Positions 25,406 to 34,731 of a stretch of 64,000 nt of DNA are shown here, in pieces; within the stretch, counting starts at the first letter, position 1; each line of letters starts with the position of its first letter. The translations under genes and the position numbers were made by a program. The notes beneath the pieces were generated by a model. That model did no database searches. It saw only the letters and a program-made list of their open reading frames with translations, and was not told the origin of the DNA. This DNA comes from Agromyces sp. Root81 (GTDB lineage: Bacteria; Actinomycetota; Actinomycetes; Actinomycetales; Microbacteriaceae). The DNA is taken from NCBI RefSeq assembly GCF_001429165.1, contig NZ_LMIR01000002.1:1353261-1417260 (forward strand). The letters run 5' to 3'.

Positions 25406-25891
25406 GTGGATACGACGACAGCTCCTCTCACGTTGCATCCGTTCACCGTCGCCGATGCCGAGCGAGTGCTCTCCGGCGAGGTGGACCCGCATGACGGATG
25501 GGAAGGCGCCTACGCCTTCACCGACGAGCCCGAGCTGCTCGCCGAGTACCTCCGCACGGTGCAGCAGAACGGCGATCCGACTCCTTTCGGCCCCTATCTC
25601 GTTCGTCGAGGTGAAGACGGCCCGGCCATCGGGGGAGTGAACCTCTTCGGTCCGCCCGGCGACGACGGAGCCGTCGAGTTCGCATTCGGGCTCGTGCCGG
25701 CGGTTCGCGGCCAGGGGCTCTCCGTGCACGCCGTCTCGGCCGTCGTCGAGCTCGCTCGCAGCGCGGGCGTGGTCATCCTCCGCGCCGAGGCCGAGGTGCC
25801 GAACCTGCCCGCTCGACGGGCGCTCGAGAGCGTCGGCTTCGCCCAGTCGTCGCGTACGGCCGAGGCGATCGTCTACGACCTGCACCTGTAG
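25406..25891 (+). CDS. GNAT-family N-acetyltransferase
   Basis: The 161-residue protein fits the RimJ/RimL-type acetyltransferases. It has LHPFTVADAERVL at the start, the mid-domain IGGVNLFGPPGDDGAVEFAFGLVPAVRGQGLSVHAV with the acetyl-CoA-binding RGQGL, and a C-terminal ARRALESVGFAQSSR. The substrate is unknown. GTG codons at 25397 and 25406 are both possible starts, with only weak ribosome sites. It is divergent from znuA across the Zur box, so zinc-responsive expression is possible but unproven. Confidence 0.85.
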   Translation: MDTTTAPLTLHPFTVADAERVLSGEVDPHDGWEGAYAFTDEPELLAEYLRTVQQNGDPTPFGPYLVRRGEDGPAIGGVNLFGPPGDDGAVEFAFGLVPAVRGQGLSVHAVSAVVELARSAGVVILRAEAEVPNLPARRALESVGFAQSSRTAEAIVYDLHL

Positions 25892-26000
25892 AGGCTTCCC
25901 GTCCGCGCCAGTTCGGCGCCCTGCGCGCCATCGCTACTGGCGCAAAGGGCGCGGAAGTGGCGCCGAGCAGGTGCGCGCGACAGGAAACCCGTACCGGCGA

Positions 26001-27422
26001 CTACTCGAGCAGCAGCGCGGGCTCTTCGATGATCGACGCGACGTCGGCGAGGAACCGCGACGCCACGTCGCCGTCCACCACGCGGTGGTCGAACGAGGCG
26101 CCGATCGTCGTGACGAAGCGCGGCCGCACCTCGCCGTCGACGACCCACGGCTTCTGCTTGATCGTGCCGAGCGCGACGATCGCGACCTCGCCGGGGTTCA
26201 GGATCGGCGTACCGGTGTCCATGCCGAAGACGCCGATGTTCGTGATCGTGATCGTGCCGCCCTGCATCTCGGCCGGCTGCGTCTTGCCCTCGCGGGCCGT
26301 GAGCGTGAGCTGCTCGAGCGCCGTCGCGAGCTCGACCATCGTCATCGCCTGCGCCTCCTTGACGTTCGGCACGATGAGACCGCGCGGGGTCGCCGCGGCG
26401 ATGCCGAGGTTCACGTAGTGCTTGACGACGATCTCGGAGTCGGTCCACTGGGCGTTCACGGTCGGGTTGCGACGCACTGCCCAGATCATCGCCTTGGCCA
26501 TGATCAGGAGCGGCGAGATGCGCACGCCCGCGTAGTCGGGGGAGGCCTTCAGCCGCTTCAGGTACTCCATCGTGCGGCTGGCATCGACGTCGACGAAGAC
26601 GCTGACGTGCGGGGCCTGGAAAGCGCTCTGCACCATGGCGCTCGCGATCGCCTTGCGCACGCCCTTGACGGGGATGCGCTCTTCACGGCCTTCGGGCCAC
26701 TCGGGCGTCTGGATGTTGCGGAAGACGCTGGCCTGGCTCGCCTCGCGGATCACGTCGTCGCGCGTGATGTCGCCCATCGGGCCCGTGGGCGACACGCGCG
26801 ACAGGTCGACGCCGAGGTCCTTCGCGAGCTTGCGGATCGGCGGCTTCGCGATGACGGGCACGCGCGGCGCAGGGCGCGTCGAGGCAGTGGATGCCGCGGC
26901 GCCCGTCGTCGCCCCGGCGCCGGGTGCCGCCGTGGCTGGCGGGGCCGGGGGAGCAGTGACCGGGGGAGCGAGGTGTCCGTGCGCACCGTCGGGCGTGTGG
27001 TGGCGGCGACGACGCGTCGCTGCCGGGCCCGAGCTGCCGTGCCCGACGAGCACGGCTCCGCTCTCTTCAGGGGCCTCGGATGCAGGTGCCGCCGGGGCGG
27101 CAGCGGGTGCAGCCGACGTCGCAACGGGCGCGGCCGCCGCGGTGGTCGGAGCACCCGGCGCGTCGGAGGCGAGCCCCGAGGCATCCGTCTGGATGACCAG
27201 GATCGGCGTGCCGACGTCGACGGTGCTGCCCTCTTCGACGAGCAGCTCGGAGACGACGCCCTCGAACGCGCTCGGCAGCTCGACGAGCGACTTCGCCGTC
27301 TCGATCTCGACGAAGACCTGGTCGAGGCTGATGCGATCGCCGGGCGCGACCCGCCACTGCACGATCTCGGCCTCGGTGAGGCCCTCGCCGACATCGGGGA
27401 GGGGGAATCGGATCTCGCTCAT
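26001..27422 (-). CDS. Dihydrolipoamide acyltransferase, E2 of a 2-oxoacid dehydrogenase complex
   Basis: The 473-residue E2 has one lipoyl domain ([16 protein letters not shown], lipoylated Lys44 in ETAKS), an Ala/Pro-rich linker, a peripheral subunit-binding domain ([31 protein letters not shown]) and a C-terminal catalytic domain ending with [15 protein letters not shown], the active-site HxxxDG. Together with the E1 genes upstream it makes an acyl-CoA from a 2-oxoacid. The single lipoyl domain and separate E1 alpha and beta genes favour the branched-chain type, though pyruvate use is possible. No E3 gene is in the window. A 62-base gap separates it from E1 beta. Confidence 0.9.
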   Translation of the reverse strand: MSEIRFPLPDVGEGLTEAEIVQWRVAPGDRISLDQVFVEIETAKSLVELPSAFEGVVSELLVEEGSTVDVGTPILVIQTDASGLASDAPGAPTTAAAAPVATSAAPAAAPAAPASEAPEESGAVLVGHGSSGPAATRRRRHHTPDGAHGHLAPPVTAPPAPPATAAPGAGATTGAAASTASTRPAPRVPVIAKPPIRKLAKDLGVDLSRVSPTGPMGDITRDDVIREASQASVFRNIQTPEWPEGREERIPVKGVRKAIASAMVQSAFQAPHVSVFVDVDASRTMEYLKRLKASPDYAGVRISPLLIMAKAMIWAVRRNPTVNAQWTDSEIVVKHYVNLGIAAATPRGLIVPNVKEAQAMTMVELATALEQLTLTAREGKTQPAEMQGGTITITNIGVFGMDTGTPILNPGEVAIVALGTIKQKPWVVDGEVRPRFVTTIGASFDHRVVDGDVASRFLADVASIIEEPALLLE

Positions 27423-27484
27423 GCTCTTTACCCTCGCAGTCGATCTATGCCGTCATCGTCATGTCAGCGCGGCGCGCCGCCGCG

Positions 27485-28546
27485 TCAGTACGCCAGGGCG
27501 CGATCGACGGCCTCGAGCACCCGGTCGGGGCTCGGCAGGTATTCGGTCTCGAGCGCGGCCGGCGGGAAGGGCGTGTCGAAGCCCGACACGCGCAGCACGG
27601 GCGCCTCGAGGGAGTAGAACGCGCGTTCGGCCACCGTCGCCGCGATCTCGGAGCCGACGGAGACGTTGCCGTACGCCTCTTGGGCCACGACGAGCCGCCC
27701 GGTGCGGTGCACCGACTCGAGCAGGGGCCCGTAGTCGATGGGGGAGAGCGAGCGGAGGTCGACGACCTCGATGCTCCGGCCCTCGGTGGCCGCGATGTCG
27801 GCGGCCTGCAGCAGCGTCGCGATCATGGCGCCGTGACCGACGACCGTGACATCGGTGCCCTGGCGCATGACGCGGCTCGCGTGCAACGGCAGGCCGGCGT
27901 GGTCGAGATCGACCGGGCCCTTCGGCCAGTAGCGGCTCTTCGGCTCGAAGAACAGCACTGGATCGTCGGAGCTGATCGCCTCCTGGATCATCCAGTACGC
28001 GTCGTGCGGGTTCGACGGGCTCACCACGCGCAGGCCCGGGGTGTGCGCGAAGTACGCCTCGGGGCTCTCCTGGTGGTGCTCGATCGAGCCGATGTGGCCG
28101 CCGTAGGGCACGCGGATCACGACGGGCATCGAGAGCGTGCCGTCGTGGCGCACGGTCTGGCGCGCGAGCTGCGTCGTGATCTGGTCGAACGCGGGGAAGA
28201 TGAAGCCGTCGAACTGGATCTCGATGACCGGGCGGTAGCCGCGCATCGCGAGGCCGATCGCGGTGCCGACGATGGCCGACTCCGCGAGGGGCGTGTCGAG
28301 GATGCGCCGCTCGCCGAACTCCGCCGTGAGGCCCTCGGTCACGCGGAAGACGCCGCCGAGCGGGCCGATGTCCTCGCCCATGAGCAGCACCTTCTCGTCG
28401 GCGCGGAGCGCCTCGCGAAGGCCGGCGTTGATGGCCTTCGCCATCGACAGCGTCTGCACGCCGCGCACGGCGGGGGCAGCGCCCGTCGAGTTCGTGTCGC
28501 TCGCGACATCCGTCACGTGGTTCTCCTCTTCGGTGCGCGCGCTCAT
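27485..28546 (-). CDS. 2-oxoacid dehydrogenase E1 beta subunit
   Basis: The 353-residue transketolase-like beta subunit has MAKAINAGLREALRADEKVLLMGEDIGPLGGVFRVTEGL, FGERRILDTPLAESAIVGTAIGLAMRGYRPVIEIQF and YGGHIGSIEHHQESPEAYFAHTPGL, all typical of branched-chain or acetoin-type E1 beta. It pairs with E1 alpha as a heterotetramer binding thiamine diphosphate. ATG 28546 overlaps the E1 alpha stop (ATGA) and has GGAGG upstream. GTG 28516 with GAGGAG is an alternative start that removes ten residues. Confidence 0.92.
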   Translation of the reverse strand: MSARTEEENHVTDVASDTNSTGAAPAVRGVQTLSMAKAINAGLREALRADEKVLLMGEDIGPLGGVFRVTEGLTAEFGERRILDTPLAESAIVGTAIGLAMRGYRPVIEIQFDGFIFPAFDQITTQLARQTVRHDGTLSMPVVIRVPYGGHIGSIEHHQESPEAYFAHTPGLRVVSPSNPHDAYWMIQEAISSDDPVLFFEPKSRYWPKGPVDLDHAGLPLHASRVMRQGTDVTVVGHGAMIATLLQAADIAATEGRSIEVVDLRSLSPIDYGPLLESVHRTGRLVVAQEAYGNVSVGSEIAATVAERAFYSLEAPVLRVSGFDTPFPPAALETEYLPSPDRVLEAVDRALAY

Positions 28547-29685
28547 GCCGCGCCTCCGGCCGGGTTCTCGAACGAGGTCTCGAAGTTCTCGAGCCACGCG
28601 GCCTGCTCGACCATGAGCGGGTGCGGCTCGCTGTAGACGTGCTCGAAGATCGCCTCGCGCGTCGGCGCCGGCAGCTCGAGCGCGCGTCGGCGCAGGTCGG
28701 CGGCGATGTCGTTCGCCTCGGCCTCGACGTCGGTGAAGAACGAAGCGGATGCCCCGCGCCCCTCGAGCCACGTGCGGTACCGCGTGATCGGGTCGCGCGC
28801 CTCCCAGTACGCCACCTCGTCGTCGGTGCGGTACTTCGTGGGGTCGTCGGCGGTGGTGTGGGCGCCCATGCGGTAGGTCACGGCCTCGATGAGGCTGGGG
28901 CCGTCGCCGGCGCGAGCCTCCTCGAGCGACTGACGGGTCACCGCGTAGCTCGCGAGCACGTCGTTGCCGTCGACGCGCACGCCCGGCATGCCGAAGCCGC
29001 CTCCGCGGAGCGACAACGGGCTCCGCGACTGCCGCGCGACCGGCACCGAGATCGCCCACTGGTTGTTCTGGATGAAGAAGACCTGCGGCGTCTGGTAGCT
29101 CGACGCGAAGACGAGCGCCTCGCTGGCGTCGCCCTGCGACGTGGAGCCGTCGCCGTAGTACACGAGCACCGCGGCATCCGTCTCGGGGTCGCCCGTCGCG
29201 GTCGCGCCGTCGAACTGGAGGCCCATCGCGTAGCCGGTCGCGTGCAGCGTCTGCGACGCGAGCACGAGCGTGTAGAGGTGGAAGTTGCCGTTCTCCTCGG
29301 GGTTCCAGCCGCCGAGGGTGGCGCCGCGGAGCAGTGCCATGACGCGCACGAGGTCGAGCCCGCGGATCATGCCGACGATGTGCTCGCGGTACGACGGGAA
29401 CAGGTGGTCCTGCGGGCGGGCGGCGTGCGCCGAGCCGACCTGCGCGGCCTCCTGGCCGTGGCTCGGCACCCAGAGGGCGAGCTGGCCCTGCCGCTGCAGG
29501 TTCGCACCGGCGACGTCGATGCGGCGCGAGACCGCCATGTCGCGGTAGAAACGCTGCAACTCGACGTCGGTCAACGCCTCGACGAGCGGAAGGTAGGCCT
29601 CAGCCTCGGGGGAGGGACGAAGATCGCCCTCGGGGGTCAGGAGCTGGACCGTCGGCGCGGTGAACTCTCTTTCGCGGGCTGCCAC
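28543..29685 (-). CDS. 2-oxoacid dehydrogenase E1 alpha subunit
   Basis: The 380-residue subunit has the thiamine-diphosphate motif from GDG (178-180) to NN (207-208), the phosphorylation-loop-like YRMGAHTTADDPTKYR and SHGQEAAQVG near residue 75. It decarboxylates the 2-oxoacid and passes the acyl group to E2. It is the first gene of the E1a-E1b-E2 operon. GTG 29685 lies six bases after TAGCGT (29692-29697), consistent with a leaderless transcript. The HisC-like gene lies only 16 bases upstream, on the same strand. Confidence 0.92.
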   Translation of the reverse strand: MAAREREFTAPTVQLLTPEGDLRPSPEAEAYLPLVEALTDVELQRFYRDMAVSRRIDVAGANLQRQGQLALWVPSHGQEAAQVGSAHAARPQDHLFPSYREHIVGMIRGLDLVRVMALLRGATLGGWNPEENGNFHLYTLVLASQTLHATGYAMGLQFDGATATGDPETDAAVLVYYGDGSTSQGDASEALVFASSYQTPQVFFIQNNQWAISVPVARQSRSPLSLRGGGFGMPGVRVDGNDVLASYAVTRQSLEEARAGDGPSLIEAVTYRMGAHTTADDPTKYRTDDEVAYWEARDPITRYRTWLEGRGASASFFTDVEAEANDIAADLRRRALELPAPTREAIFEHVYSEPHPLMVEQAAWLENFETSFENPAGGAA

Positions 29686-29701
29686 CGTTCCACGCTACCC
29701 G

Positions 29702-30823
29702 CTACTGCGGGTGCCCTTCTTGTGAGCTCGGTACAAGCTCACCCAGAATCGTGAGGAGGATCTCCACAGATTCCTCCTCGCCGATCGAGATGCGGATTCC
29801 GTCGGGCGCGAAGGCGCGCGTCACGAGTCCGGCGTCGAACAGGCGCTCGGCGACAGCGGTCGTCGCCTCGCCGGCCGGCAGCCAGACGAAGTTGCTGCGC
29901 GCGGGCGGCACCGGCCAGCCCTGCTCCACGAGCGCCGCGCGCACGCGGTCGCGTCGCTCGGCGATCACCGCGACGCGCTCGAGCAGCTCGGCCTCGGCCG
30001 CCGGCTCGAGCGAGGCGACGGCAGCGGATGCCGCGGCCGCCGTGACCCCGAGCGGGATCGCCGTGGCGCGCGCCGCGTCGAGCAGCTCGACGGGACCGAT
30101 CGCGTAGCCCACGCGGAGGCCGGCGAGGCCGTAGGCCTTCGAGAAGGTGCGGAGCACCACGAGGTTCGGGTGGCGGCCGATGAGCGTACGGCCGTCGACG
30201 GCGTCGTCGGCGGCGCCGGTGCCCTGCACGAACTCGATGTACGCCTCGTCGAGCAGCACCAGGCGGTCGGCGGGGACCTTCGCCATGAACGCTTCGAACT
30301 CGGCGGCGGTCACGACCACGCCCGTGGGGTTGTTCGGCGAGCAGACGATGACGACGCGGGTGCGATCGGTGATCGCGGCGGCCATCGCGTCGAGGTCGTG
30401 ACCGTGGTCCGCGCGGTTGGGCACCGCCACGCTCGTGGCGCCTGCCACCGTGACGAGGCCGGGGTAGGCCTCGAACGAACGCCAGGAGTAGACGACCTCG
30501 TCGCCGGGGGCCGCGGCCGCGAGGATGAACTGGGCGAGGAGGGCGACCGACCCCGCCCCGATGAGGACCTCGTCGGCGGTCACGCCGAAGCGCTCGGCGA
30601 GCCGCTCACGAAGGACGAGCGCCGTGGCATCCGGATACCGGTTGATGTCGTGTGCGGCCGCCGCGACGGTCTCCACGACCGAGGGCAGCGGCGCGAACGG
30701 ATTCTCGTTGCTCGAGAGCTTGAAGCCGTCGGCGGGCGCGGGGCGACCCTGTCGGTACGGCGGAAGGGCGGCGATCTCGGGGCGCAGGCGTACGCGCGCC
30801 CCCGTGGGCTCCGGTGCGGTCAC
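29702..30823 (-). CDS. HisC-like aminotransferase (histidinol-phosphate or aromatic)
   Basis: The 373-residue fold-type I PLP enzyme shows [38 protein letters not shown] and [16 protein letters not shown] with the Schiff-base lysine. Standalone copies in actinobacteria, outside the his operon, are often named hisC or pat and transaminate histidinol phosphate or aromatic 2-oxoacids. No other histidine gene is here, so an aromatic or branched substrate linked to the neighbouring dehydrogenase is possible. GTG 30823 is seven bases after TACGGT (30831-30836), suggesting leaderless transcription. Confidence 0.85.
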   Translation of the reverse strand: MTAPEPTGARVRLRPEIAALPPYRQGRPAPADGFKLSSNENPFAPLPSVVETVAAAAHDINRYPDATALVLRERLAERFGVTADEVLIGAGSVALLAQFILAAAAPGDEVVYSWRSFEAYPGLVTVAGATSVAVPNRADHGHDLDAMAAAITDRTRVVIVCSPNNPTGVVVTAAEFEAFMAKVPADRLVLLDEAYIEFVQGTGAADDAVDGRTLIGRHPNLVVLRTFSKAYGLAGLRVGYAIGPVELLDAARATAIPLGVTAAAASAAVASLEPAAEAELLERVAVIAERRDRVRAALVEQGWPVPPARSNFVWLPAGEATTAVAERLFDAGLVTRAFAPDGIRISIGEEESVEILLTILGELVPSSQEGHPQ

Positions 30824-30875
30824 GAATTCCACCGTACCCCTTCGCCAGTCAGGCACCGTCTGCCAGAGTGGTGGG

Positions 30876-31262
30876 ATGCGCTTCATCGTCAAGGTCATCG
30901 TCATCGCGCTCGCCCTCTGGCTCACGACGCTCATCGTTTCGGGCGTCAGCGTGGTGCCCTACGAGGACACCCAGCTCGCGACGGTGCTCACCTACCTGCT
31001 CGTCGCACTGATCTTCGGGCTCGTGAACGCGTTCATCGGCACCTTCATCAGGATCGTCGCGTTCCCGCTGTACGTGCTGACCCTCGGCCTCATCTCGTTC
31101 ATCGTCAACGGCCTCCTGCTGCTGCTCGTCGACTGGATCAGCGATCTCATGGGCTTCGGACTCGTCGTCGAGAGCTTCTGGTGGGGCGTGCTCGGCGCCC
31201 TGGTGCTCGGCCTCATCAGCTGGCTCATCGGCCTGGTGCTGCGTCCGGTGTCGAAGGACTGA
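30876..31262 (+). CDS. Phage holin family 4-like small membrane protein
   Basis: The 128-residue protein has four hydrophobic helices (about 3-24, 33-55, 62-86 and 95-122), matching the Phage_holin_4_2/YvlD-type family. Despite the name, these are widespread chromosomal membrane proteins, and there are no phage genes nearby. ATG 30876 is six bases after CAGAGT (30864-30869), a possible leaderless start. Its 3' end overlaps the convergent hydrolase gene by 38 bases. Confidence 0.75.
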   Translation: MRFIVKVIVIALALWLTTLIVSGVSVVPYEDTQLATVLTYLLVALIFGLVNAFIGTFIRIVAFPLYVLTLGLISFIVNGLLLLLVDWISDLMGFGLVVESFWWGVLGALVLGLISWLIGLVLRPVSKD

Positions 31263-32742
31263 GCTCCCGCCTCGCGACCCACTGGGTCATCTCTCCCGTG
31301 CCTCCGCCGGTGAACTCCGCGAGCTGCTCGCGGAACTCGACGAGTCGCTGCTCCTCGGAGGCGTCGATGAGCTCCGCGGTCTCGCGGTAGCGCACGAGCT
31401 GGTGAGCGGGCAGCACATCGTCGTACTCGACCCCCGGCTCGAGCACGCTCCGCGAGACGGTGAGCCGGTCGGGCGACGGATGCCCCCACCCGCCGGTCGC
31501 CGGGACGAGATCCTCCTCGTGCTCGACCGAGAGCAGGGGCACTCCCTCGCGGAGCTCCGCTGAGGCCACCGGGCCGCCGGCGCTCACCGCGGCGACGACG
31601 TTCAGTTCGGGGTCGCCCGCGAGCGTCGCCGCCACGGTGCCTCCGCCCGAGTGCCCGATGGGGATGAGCGGGTCGCCCGGCTTCGCCCCGGCCTCGGTGA
31701 GCGCCAGACGGACCGCGCGCTCGACCGCCCCCGAGTCCGCACCGGCGACGCGCAGCGCATCGAGCGCCGAATCGTCGGCGATGCCGTGCAGGTTGTTCGT
31801 CATGTCGTTGGTCTGGGCCCCGGCCGTCGTGGTGAAGTCGACGGTGCCGCCGATGTAGACGACCCACCTCGGATCGTCCGCCGCCCCGTATCGCTCCACC
31901 CTGATCTGCGCGGCGGCGTCGGAGGTCGGAATGCGGTCGAGGAGATCGGCGATGCCGGCGGGGGCGGTGACCGACCCGTCGAACGGCCGCGCTTCGGCGC
32001 GAGCCGTCTGGTGGCCCGCCCTCCGATCGGCACGCCCGTCGGGGAGCAGGGGGCTCACTCGCACGGGCCCGTCGACGAGCACACGACTGCCGTAGGCGAC
32101 GCCGAGCAGCCCCGCGACGCCGAGGAGGAGCGACGCGGACTCCGGCGCGCGGATCTCCGAACCGATCGCCATCGCGCCGGGCAGACGGAACACGCCGCCG
32201 ATGAACTCGTCGGCCGAGTCCATGGCGGTGCGGACGGCGCGAACGAAGTCCGGGTCGGAGAGCACGTGCCTCTGCCCGGCGAGCCAGGTCTCGAGCGGTG
32301 TGCGCCACCCGAGCGCATGCGCGCCGATGGCCGCGCCGCCGCCGATCACGATCGCTGGAACCGCAGTCACGGCCGCGCTGCCCACGAGCCACGCGAGCGG
32401 GCCGCCGCTCATGCGCCAGAGCGCCTCGATGACCCCTTCGGCCGCGCCGTACCGCTCGGCGCTCTCGACCAGCGCCTTGCGAAGACGCCCGGCGTACTCC
32501 ATCGCCTCGTAGAGGTGCGTCCGCGCCATCGCGATTCCCCACGTCGGCGAGGTCGTGTCCCACGGCCCTGCCGCCGGTTCCGACAGATCGAGTTCGGCGA
32601 GGCCGACGTGGATGACCCGGGCTCGTTCGCGCCAGTCGGACGCCACCGACACGGTGCCGCCCAGCCTGACGGCGTCCGCGAACAGCTCGTCGGTCGCGAC
32701 GGCGGTCGAGCCGCCGCCGCTGAGGGTCAGCGAATCGTCCAT
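31225..32742 (-). CDS. Alpha/beta hydrolase fused to ESX-like helical N-domain
   Basis: The 505-residue protein has a helical N-terminal part (about residues 1-115), a short hydrophobic stretch (about 117-142, GPLAWLVGSAAVTAVPAIVIGGGAAIG), and a C-terminal alpha/beta-hydrolase-like domain. The nucleophile elbow is GHSGGG (363-368, Ser365), with possible acid and base residues downstream (SVEHEEDLVP, LPAHQLV). The architecture resembles ESX/type VII-linked lipase or esterase substrates. The start overlaps the end of the WXG100-like gene by 16 bases. The substrate is unknown, and a direct signal peptide is absent. Confidence 0.65.
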   Translation of the reverse strand: MDDSLTLSGGGSTAVATDELFADAVRLGGTVSVASDWRERARVIHVGLAELDLSEPAAGPWDTTSPTWGIAMARTHLYEAMEYAGRLRKALVESAERYGAAEGVIEALWRMSGGPLAWLVGSAAVTAVPAIVIGGGAAIGAHALGWRTPLETWLAGQRHVLSDPDFVRAVRTAMDSADEFIGGVFRLPGAMAIGSEIRAPESASLLLGVAGLLGVAYGSRVLVDGPVRVSPLLPDGRADRRAGHQTARAEARPFDGSVTAPAGIADLLDRIPTSDAAAQIRVERYGAADDPRWVVYIGGTVDFTTTAGAQTNDMTNNLHGIADDSALDALRVAGADSGAVERAVRLALTEAGAKPGDPLIPIGHSGGGTVAATLAGDPELNVVAAVSAGGPVASAELREGVPLLSVEHEEDLVPATGGWGHPSPDRLTVSRSVLEPGVEYDDVLPAHQLVRYRETAELIDASEEQRLVEFREQLAEFTGGGTGEMTQWVARRELSPSTPDAAPGR

Positions 32743-33092
32743 GACGCCTCGCCTCGCGTGATCGGCGCGGACTGCTCGCCTGCCGCCGCGCGTTGCAGTT
32801 CGAGATGGTCCTCCATGCGGCGGATGCGGTCGACGAGTGCCGCCTCGGCGTCGACGAGCCCGTCGCGCGCCGCGAACACTCGTGCGCGGAGGTTCACGAG
32901 ACCCTGTGCGTATCCGTCGGCCGCCGCCGAGCGCCAGACGCCGTTCGACGCCGGGACGAGCCGGTGCACGGACTCGTCCACCTCGGCAAGCAGCGACCGG
33001 AGCATGAGGAGATGTGCAGCGGCATCGTCGATGCGCTGCTGCGTGATGACGCCGCCCTTCAGGGGAGGCGCGAACGGATCGGAGTCGAGCAT
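32727..33092 (-). CDS. WXG100-like partner protein of the alpha/beta hydrolase
   Basis: The 121-residue, nearly all-helical protein has two long helices joined by a turn containing GVWRSAAADGYAQGL. This resembles the W-x-G turn of WXG100 proteins followed by their typical A-A-x-x-Y helix, with WRS in place of WxG. The gene lies directly upstream of the hydrolase and overlaps it, so they probably form a co-secreted or co-folding pair. The first gene of the operon at 10805 plays a comparable part. The ATG at 33090-33092 is the only start that gives a family-sized product. Confidence 0.55.
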   Translation of the reverse strand: MLDSDPFAPPLKGGVITQQRIDDAAAHLLMLRSLLAEVDESVHRLVPASNGVWRSAAADGYAQGLVNLRARVFAARDGLVDAEAALVDRIRRMEDHLELQRAAAGEQSAPITRGEASWTIR

Positions 33093-33189
33093 GCTCCGAG
33101 TGTCGCGGCCGAGCCGGGCGGAGCGGGCCGACGACGGCTCCGCCGTGCGCCGACGACGCATGACGCGCCTGTGGAGGGGGAGTGACGCC

Positions 33190-34113
33190 TCAGTCGGCGA
33201 GCACCTCGTCGAGCGCGTGCACCCCGACTCGGCCGAGACGCCCTCCGGTGCCGATCGTGTCGACGATCGCGCTGCCGAGCACGAGCGCCCAGCCACGGGC
33301 GCGATCCCACATCGCGTCATCCGTCTCTCGTCGCCGCTCGACCTCTGCGCGGAACGCGGCGCGCGCCGGCGCGCCGAAGGTGAGCCAGGCCGTCGCGAGG
33401 TCGCACGCCGGGTCGCCGGCGCAGACGTCGCCGAAGTCGACGACGGCGGCGAGGTCGCCGGATGCCGCGAGCACGAGGTTCGCCGGGTGCAGGTCGCCGT
33501 GCTGCCAAATCGGCGGCCCCGACCATGGATTCGCGGCCAGAGACCGGTCCCAGACGGCGCGGAGCGCCTCGATTTTTTCGGATTCCGGCGCGACCGCGAG
33601 GCCGGCCCCGAACCCTCGCTCGAGCCGGCCGCGGACGACCTCGTCGCGCTCGGCGAGTGGCACGCCGCGGTACGCGTTGACCGGTGCGTCGGCCGGCGCG
33701 GGCACCCCGAGCTCGGCGACGAACGCCGCGAGCGACGCCGCAGCAGCCGCTCGGGCGGAGGGCTCCACGTCGGCCGCGCTCGCGCCGTCGAACCACGGCA
33801 GGATGCTCCACGGGAAGTCGAACCCGAGCTCGGGCGCCGGCCGGCCGATCCGCACGGGAGCAGGCACCGGCACCGAGACGCGGCGGGCGATCCCGGGCAG
33901 CCAGCGCTGCTCGTGCAGCACGAGGCCGGCCGCGATCGTGCGGCGCGGCAACCGCACGAGGTGGTGTTCGCCGAGTCGGAACATCGCGTTGTCCCAGCCG
34001 TTCGCGAGTCGCACGATCGGGCCGGCGAGGTCGGGGTGCTGCGCCGCGACGAGCGCCGCCGCGAGCCCCGCGTCGACGGGGATGTCGGGCTCGGGGGCAT
34101 CCGTCATCGTCAT
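33190..34113 (-). CDS. Aminoglycoside phosphotransferase-family kinase
   Basis: The 307-residue protein has the APH/choline-kinase fold: RLANGWDNAMFRLGEHHLVRLPRR at the N-terminus, the catalytic loop WQHGDLHPANLVL and the metal-binding VVDFGDVCAGDPACDLATAW. Actinobacteria carry many such proteins acting on varied small molecules, so drug resistance is not implied. Two ATG codons (34113 and 34107) are possible starts. It is divergent from the phosphatase gene. Confidence 0.85.
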   Translation of the reverse strand: MTMTDAPEPDIPVDAGLAAALVAAQHPDLAGPIVRLANGWDNAMFRLGEHHLVRLPRRTIAAGLVLHEQRWLPGIARRVSVPVPAPVRIGRPAPELGFDFPWSILPWFDGASAADVEPSARAAAAASLAAFVAELGVPAPADAPVNAYRGVPLAERDEVVRGRLERGFGAGLAVAPESEKIEALRAVWDRSLAANPWSGPPIWQHGDLHPANLVLAASGDLAAVVDFGDVCAGDPACDLATAWLTFGAPARAAFRAEVERRRETDDAMWDRARGWALVLGSAIVDTIGTGGRLGRVGVHALDEVLAD

Positions 34114-34203
34114 CGCCCCCGTCCGCCGCGTCGTTCGACCGCCCAGCGTATCGCCCCCGAATTGGTGCTGTGCGATCGGCCGAGGTCGGCCACAATGGAA
34201 CCC

Positions 34204-34731
34204 ATGACGCGAGCGGAACCCGCGGGGGACGTCGCGCAGCCCTTCCGGGTGTCATTCGTGTGCACGGGCAACATCTGCCGCTCGCCGATGGCCGAGGTCG
34301 TGTTGCGCGCCCACGCCGAACGGGCCGGGCTCAGCGGTCGGCTGGCCATCGAGTCGGCCGCGACCGGGGACTGGCACGTCGGCGAGCCCGCCGACCAGCG
34401 CACCATCGACGCGCTGGACCGCGCCGGGTACGACGGCCGGCATCATCGCGCGCGCCAGTTCGATGCCGCCGACTTCCCTCGTCTCGACCTCGTCGTCGCC
34501 TTCGACCGCGGTCAGGCCAGGATCCTGCGCAACTGGGCGCCCGCGCCGGTCGAGCAGGAGAAGGTCCGGATGCTGCTCGAATTCGAGCCCGATGCGACCG
34601 CCCTGTACGACGTACCCGACCCCTACTACTCCGACGAGGCGATGTTCGACCGAGTCCTTGAGATGATTGAACGGTCGACGTCGGCGCTCTTCCGGCAACT
34701 CGCACCAGCACTCAGACAAGGAACCCGATGA
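34204..34731 (+). CDS. Low-molecular-weight protein tyrosine phosphatase
   Basis: The 175-residue phosphatase has the P-loop VCTGNICRSP with catalytic Cys20 and Arg26 and the general-acid loop DVPDPYYSDEAMF, all diagnostic of the LMW-PTP family. It dephosphorylates tyrosine in proteins; actinobacterial relatives (PtpA) are signalling or secreted enzymes. ATG 34204 is seven bases after CACAAT (34191-34196), consistent with a leaderless start; ATG 34195 would add three residues. Its stop overlaps the purB start by ATGA, an uncommon pairing. Confidence 0.9.
   Translation: MTRAEPAGDVAQPFRVSFVCTGNICRSPMAEVVLRAHAERAGLSGRLAIESAATGDWHVGEPADQRTIDALDRAGYDGRHHRARQFDAADFPRLDLVVAFDRGQARILRNWAPAPVEQEKVRMLLEFEPDATALYDVPDPYYSDEAMFDRVLEMIERSTSALFRQLAPALRQGTR

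Noticed and set aside
29702-30823. Part of a histidine biosynthesis operon
   Set aside because: No other his genes are adjacent; a stand-alone aminotransferase is the safer call.
30876-31262. Holin-like gene as a sign of a prophage
   Set aside because: No other phage genes nearby; the family is common in chromosomes as membrane proteins of unknown role.
33190-34113. Aminoglycoside resistance gene
   Set aside because: The kinase fold is shared by many metabolic enzymes and nothing in the context points to drug resistance.
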